From positions 1 through 14,588 of the forward strand of contig JAITJY010000423.1 of the NCBI GenBank assembly GCA_031278675.1: 14,588 nt of DNA. Direction: 5' to 3'. The translations under genes were made by a program, and so were the position numbers. Source of the stretch: Bifidobacteriaceae bacterium. GTDB lineage: Bacteria > Actinomycetota > Actinomycetes > Actinomycetales > WQXJ01. The notes beneath the pieces were generated by a model, which made no database searches, had not been told where the DNA came from, and saw nothing but the letters and a program-made list of their open reading frames with translations. Positions 12,066 to 14,588 of the stretch are shown here, in pieces. Numbering within the stretch: the stretch's first letter is position 1; each line of letters begins with the position of its first letter.

Positions 12066-14588
12066 TCAGTGGAGGCGCTGGGAGATGACGGTGGAGACGC
12101 CATCGTCCCTCATTGTCACGCCGTAGAGAGCGTCGGCGATCTCCATCGAACGTTTCTGGTGGGTGACCATCAGCACCTGGGAGGTGTCCCGCAACTCTTC
12201 GATCAGCGAAAGCAGACGGCCCAGGTTGACCTCGTCGAGGGCGGCCTCGACCTCATCCATGACATAGAACGGTGACGGGCGCGCCATGAAGATCGCCAGC
12301 GTGAAAGCCACCGCGACCAGTGAGCGCTCACCGCCGGACAACAACGAGAGCCGCTTGACCGCCTTACCCGCAGGCCGCGCCTCAATATCGACGCCCGTGG
12401 CCAGCCAGTCGCCGGGCGCACTCGCCACCAAGCGGCCCTCACCGCCCGGGAACAACCGCGCAAAAACCCTGGTGAACGCCTCAGCCGTGTCTTCGTAGGC
12501 GGCCTTGAAGACCTGTTCTACCCGGGAGTCAATCTCCCTGATGACGCGCATCAGGTCAGCCCGCGTCTTCCTGATATCATCCAGGCCGGACACCAGGAAC
12601 TTGTGCCGTTCTTCCAGCGCCGCGTATTCCTCCAACGCCAGCGGGTTGACCCGCCCGAGCGCACTCAGCTCCCGTTCCGCGCGCCGCAAGCGCTTGACCT
12701 GCTCCTCGCGCACATACCCGGACGGCTCCGCGTCCTCCTGCGCCAGGTTGGCAATGGGCTGGTCCGGGCCGTATTCCGCGACCAGATCACTCAGGGTCAG
12801 CCCAAAGTCCGCCAGCGCCTTCGCCTCCAGCCCCTCCAGTTTGGCGCGGCCCGCCGCCCTGGCCAGCTCATCGCGGTGCACCTGACTGGTGATCCCGGCC
12901 AGTTCGCCGCGCAGACGCTCCAGTTCAGTCCGTAAGCTGACCGTCTCCGCGTCTCGTTCAGCCCGCGCCGCTTCCGCCCGGTCACGTTCATCCCCCGCCG
13001 CCGATGCCGCCCGCCCCACCAACCGCTCCAACACACCACACGCTTCTTCCACGCCACGCGCCACGTCGCTTTGGACAGCGCGGCGCTCCGCGAGGGCCCG
13101 GGCTTTGGCTTCGGCCTGGCGTTCGGTTGCCGCAGCCCGCTGCGTCGCCGCGATCCTGGTGGTGATGGCCTCCAACCGATTCGTCAGGTCGCGCGACTCC
13201 AGCGTCGCTTCGGCCAGCACCTGCCGCGCGGCTTGCGCCTCAGCCGACAGCCGGTCCCGCTCCGCCGGGGTGGGCTCCGCCCACCCCCCGCCCGCGCCGC
13301 TCTGGGCGCTGCCGTCTGCGGGGATGGGGCTGTGTCCGGGGGCGGCGGCATCGGCCGCAGGGCCTGGGGCGCTGTCGTCTGCGGGGGCGGTGCTGTGTGC
13401 GCGGGTGGCGGCATCGGCCGCAGGGCCTGGGGCGGTGTGGGCAGCATCGAGAGCGGCCGTGGCGGCGGCATCGGCCACAGTGCCCGGGGCGGTGCTGTGT
13501 GCGGGGGTGGTGCTGTGTGCGGGGGTGGCGGCATCGGCCGTGGGGTCGGGAGCTTGGTTTTGGGTGCCAGCCTGCGCTGGGGCGGTGCGGGCAGCATCGA
13601 GAGCGGCCGTGGCGGCGGCGAGGGCGGCCTGGTCCTCGTCCAGCTCCGCCTGGGCGTCAGCTAGTCTCGCCTGCGCTTGGCGGCCCGCATCGCGGTGCGA
13701 AGCGACCTGCGCGGCCAGGTGTCCCAGGCGGTCAGCCGTGGCGGCATGCTTCGCATCGGACTGGCTCAGGGCTTCGACGGACTCGGCGCGGGCCTGCTCA
13801 GCGGCCGTCAGCGCGTCCTCGGCGGACTTGAGCCGGAACGTCAGTTCCTCAATGCGGGCAGTGGCGGCCGCAATGGTGCTGGCGGCATCAGCTTGGGCAC
13901 CGGCCAACTCGATAGGACTCGGCGGCGCGCCGGCGCCGCCCGCAGCGAACCAACCACCCAATTGGTCGCCCTCAATGGTCACTGCGGTGAGCGACGGATC
14001 AGCCGCGATCACAGTTTGGGCGTCCGCCAAGTGGTCCACCACCACTGTCAGCGCTAACCAATGGTCAATCACTTCGCGGGTAGCCTGAGCCTGCTGTTCG
14101 GTCAAAGTGTCAATTGGTTTGACCAACTCGGTGGCCCAGCGCCCGGCCGGAGGGTGGCCAAAGGCCGCCCTCCGGGAGCCGGTTGGTCCTGGGGAGTCGG
14201 TTGGTTCAGGGGAGCCGGCTGGACCAGGGCGGTTGGCGGCCACATCCGGGGCGATCACCAGCGCCGCTTGACCCAGTTCTGCAGCCCGCAGCAAGCGAAG
14301 CCCGTCCACGGCGGGACCCAACCCGAGGACAGCTAAAGCTGGGGCGGCGGGCCCCAGGCCCGCCGCGATAGCCTTCTCGAAACCGCGTTCAACCTGTAAC
14401 AATGATGCCAACGGACCCAGGGTCCCCACCTGGGCCGCCAACGCCTCGGAGCCGTCCTTCGCCGCCAGCGCCAAGTCCAGCGCAGCCCGGGTCGCTTCGG
14501 CGGCGGCCAGTTGTGACCGGGCAGCGCTCAACTCATCAACCAGCGCGCCGCGCGCGGCCTTGGCGCCCTCAAGCGCCTCAGCAGTCCG
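12066..14588 (-). CDS. smc: Chromosome segregation ATPase SMC, hinge and C-terminal half (5' partial)
   Basis: The structural maintenance of chromosomes protein condenses and separates chromosomes as a dimer with ScpA/ScpB. The frame is open to the right edge, so the N-terminal Walker A and first coiled-coil arm lie outside. Visible, from high to low coordinates: the hinge (LGPLASLLQVERGFEKAIAA through VTIEGDQLGGWFA), the returning coiled coil rich in Ala/Arg/Glu, then the ATPase head. The head has VNPLALEEYAALEERHKFL, the ABC signature LSLLSGGERSLVAVAF, Walker B FYVMDEVEAALDE and the H-loop MVTHQKRSMEIADALYGVTM. Two oddities stand out. A Pro/Ala/Thr/His-rich repeat of ~105 residues interrupts the coiled coil (13269-13586). 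A shorter Pro/Gly-rich segment (RPGPAGSPEPTDSPGPTG) interrupts the hinge. The head is intact, so the protein is presumably functional. Confidence 0.95.
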   Translation of the reverse strand, partial: RTAEALEGAKAARGALVDELSAARSQLAAAEATRAALDLALAAKDGSEALAAQVGTLGPLASLLQVERGFEKAIAAGLGPAAPALAVLGLGPAVDGLRLLRAAELGQAALVIAPDVAANRPGPAGSPEPTDSPGPTGSRRAAFGHPPAGRWATELVKPIDTLTEQQAQATREVIDHWLALTVVVDHLADAQTVIAADPSLTAVTIEGDQLGGWFAAGGAGAPPSPIELAGAQADAASTIAAATARIEELTFRLKSAEDALTAAEQARAESVEALSQSDAKHAATADRLGHLAAQVASHRDAGRQAQARLADAQAELDEDQAALAAATAALDAARTAPAQAGTQNQAPDPTADAATPAHSTTPAHSTAPGTVADAAATAALDAAHTAPGPAADAATRAHSTAPADDSAPGPAADAAAPGHSPIPADGSAQSGAGGGWAEPTPAERDRLSAEAQAARQVLAEATLESRDLTNRLEAITTRIAATQRAAATERQAEAKARALAERRAVQSDVARGVEEACGVLERLVGRAASAAGDERDRAEAARAERDAETVSLRTELERLRGELAGITSQVHRDELARAAGRAKLEGLEAKALADFGLTLSDLVAEYGPDQPIANLAQEDAEPSGYVREEQVKRLRRAERELSALGRVNPLALEEYAALEERHKFLVSGLDDIRKTRADLMRVIREIDSRVEQVFKAAYEDTAEAFTRVFARLFPGGEGRLVASAPGDWLATGVDIEARPAGKAVKRLSLLSGGERSLVAVAFTLAIFMARPSPFYVMDEVEAALDEVNLGRLLSLIEELRDTSQVLMVTHQKRSMEIADALYGVTMRDDGVSTVISQRLH
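13269..13586 (-). repeat. Coding ~60-bp repeats in the smc coiled coil
   Basis: The word ggcggcatcggcc recurs on the plus strand at 13344, 13407, 13464 and 13527 (spacings 63, 57, 63), all multiples of 3. The encoded units resemble APGPAADAATRAHSTAPADDS. A 43-bp block (13427-13469) recurs at 13577-13619 with one mismatch and encodes ALDAA(H/R)TAP. The insert thus seems to have grown by duplication of coiled-coil coding DNA. Confidence 0.9.

Noticed and set aside
12889..14088. Ala/Ser-rich plus-strand frame opposite smc
   Set aside because: It mirrors the coiled-coil and repeat coding of smc; codon structure and motifs support only the minus strand.

Overview
The window looks like a chromosomal segment of a high-GC actinomycete (Actinomycetota). 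The best pointers are the translation genes: a 73-residue IF-1, a zinc-type L36, an RpoA opening with LIAQRPTL, and an L17 with the actinobacterial MPTP-KG-RLGG start and a long acidic tail. rpsD is absent between rpsK and rpoA, which fits actinobacterial lineages other than the Mycobacterium/Corynebacterium group. This is inference from recognised protein families; no search was run.

Layout from left to right: (1) 1-2405, a glycerol uptake operon, glpF (cut at the window edge) then glpK, closed by a strong 18-bp hairpin. (2) 2406-5487, a repeat-rich accessory stretch: 8-bp and 16-bp minisatellites, a possible small leader ORF, and a large gene derived from an IS1634-type (IS4-related) transposase. 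Its middle is replaced by about 220 codons of Gly/Ala/Val repeats and its catalytic Glu appears lost. (3) 5488-9796, the essential operon infA-rpmJ-rpsM-rpsK-rpoA-rplQ, bracketed in direct orientation by two copies of a ~107-bp interspersed repeat. Two of its intergenic gaps are swollen by tandem repeats (30-bp units before rpsM; a 114-bp higher-order repeat with CRISPR-like palindromes before rpoA). (4) 9800-12060, an accessory module: a minus-strand AAA ATPase/DUF4143 gene, then a plus-strand Phd-type antitoxin and RelE/ParE-type toxin pair. The toxin-antitoxin pair lies between direct repeats made of the ATPase gene's 5' end and upstream DNA. (5) 12066-14588, the hinge and C-terminal half of smc on the minus strand, running off the right edge, with a Pro/Ala/Thr repeat insert in its coiled coil.

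The genes fall into separate jobs: glycerol import and phosphorylation; initiation factor, ribosomal proteins and the RNA polymerase alpha subunit; a plasmid-style addiction pair; and chromosome condensation. The common thread is repeat expansion in and between otherwise conserved genes (glpK 3' flank, transposase-like gene, rpmJ-rpsM and rpsK-rpoA gaps, ATPase upstream DNA, smc coiled coil). No single new defence or metabolic system stands out. The best leads are the Gly/Ala-interrupted transposase-like protein, the repeat-bracketed ribosomal operon, the smc coiled-coil insert, and the toxin start region copied from the end of the antitoxin gene.
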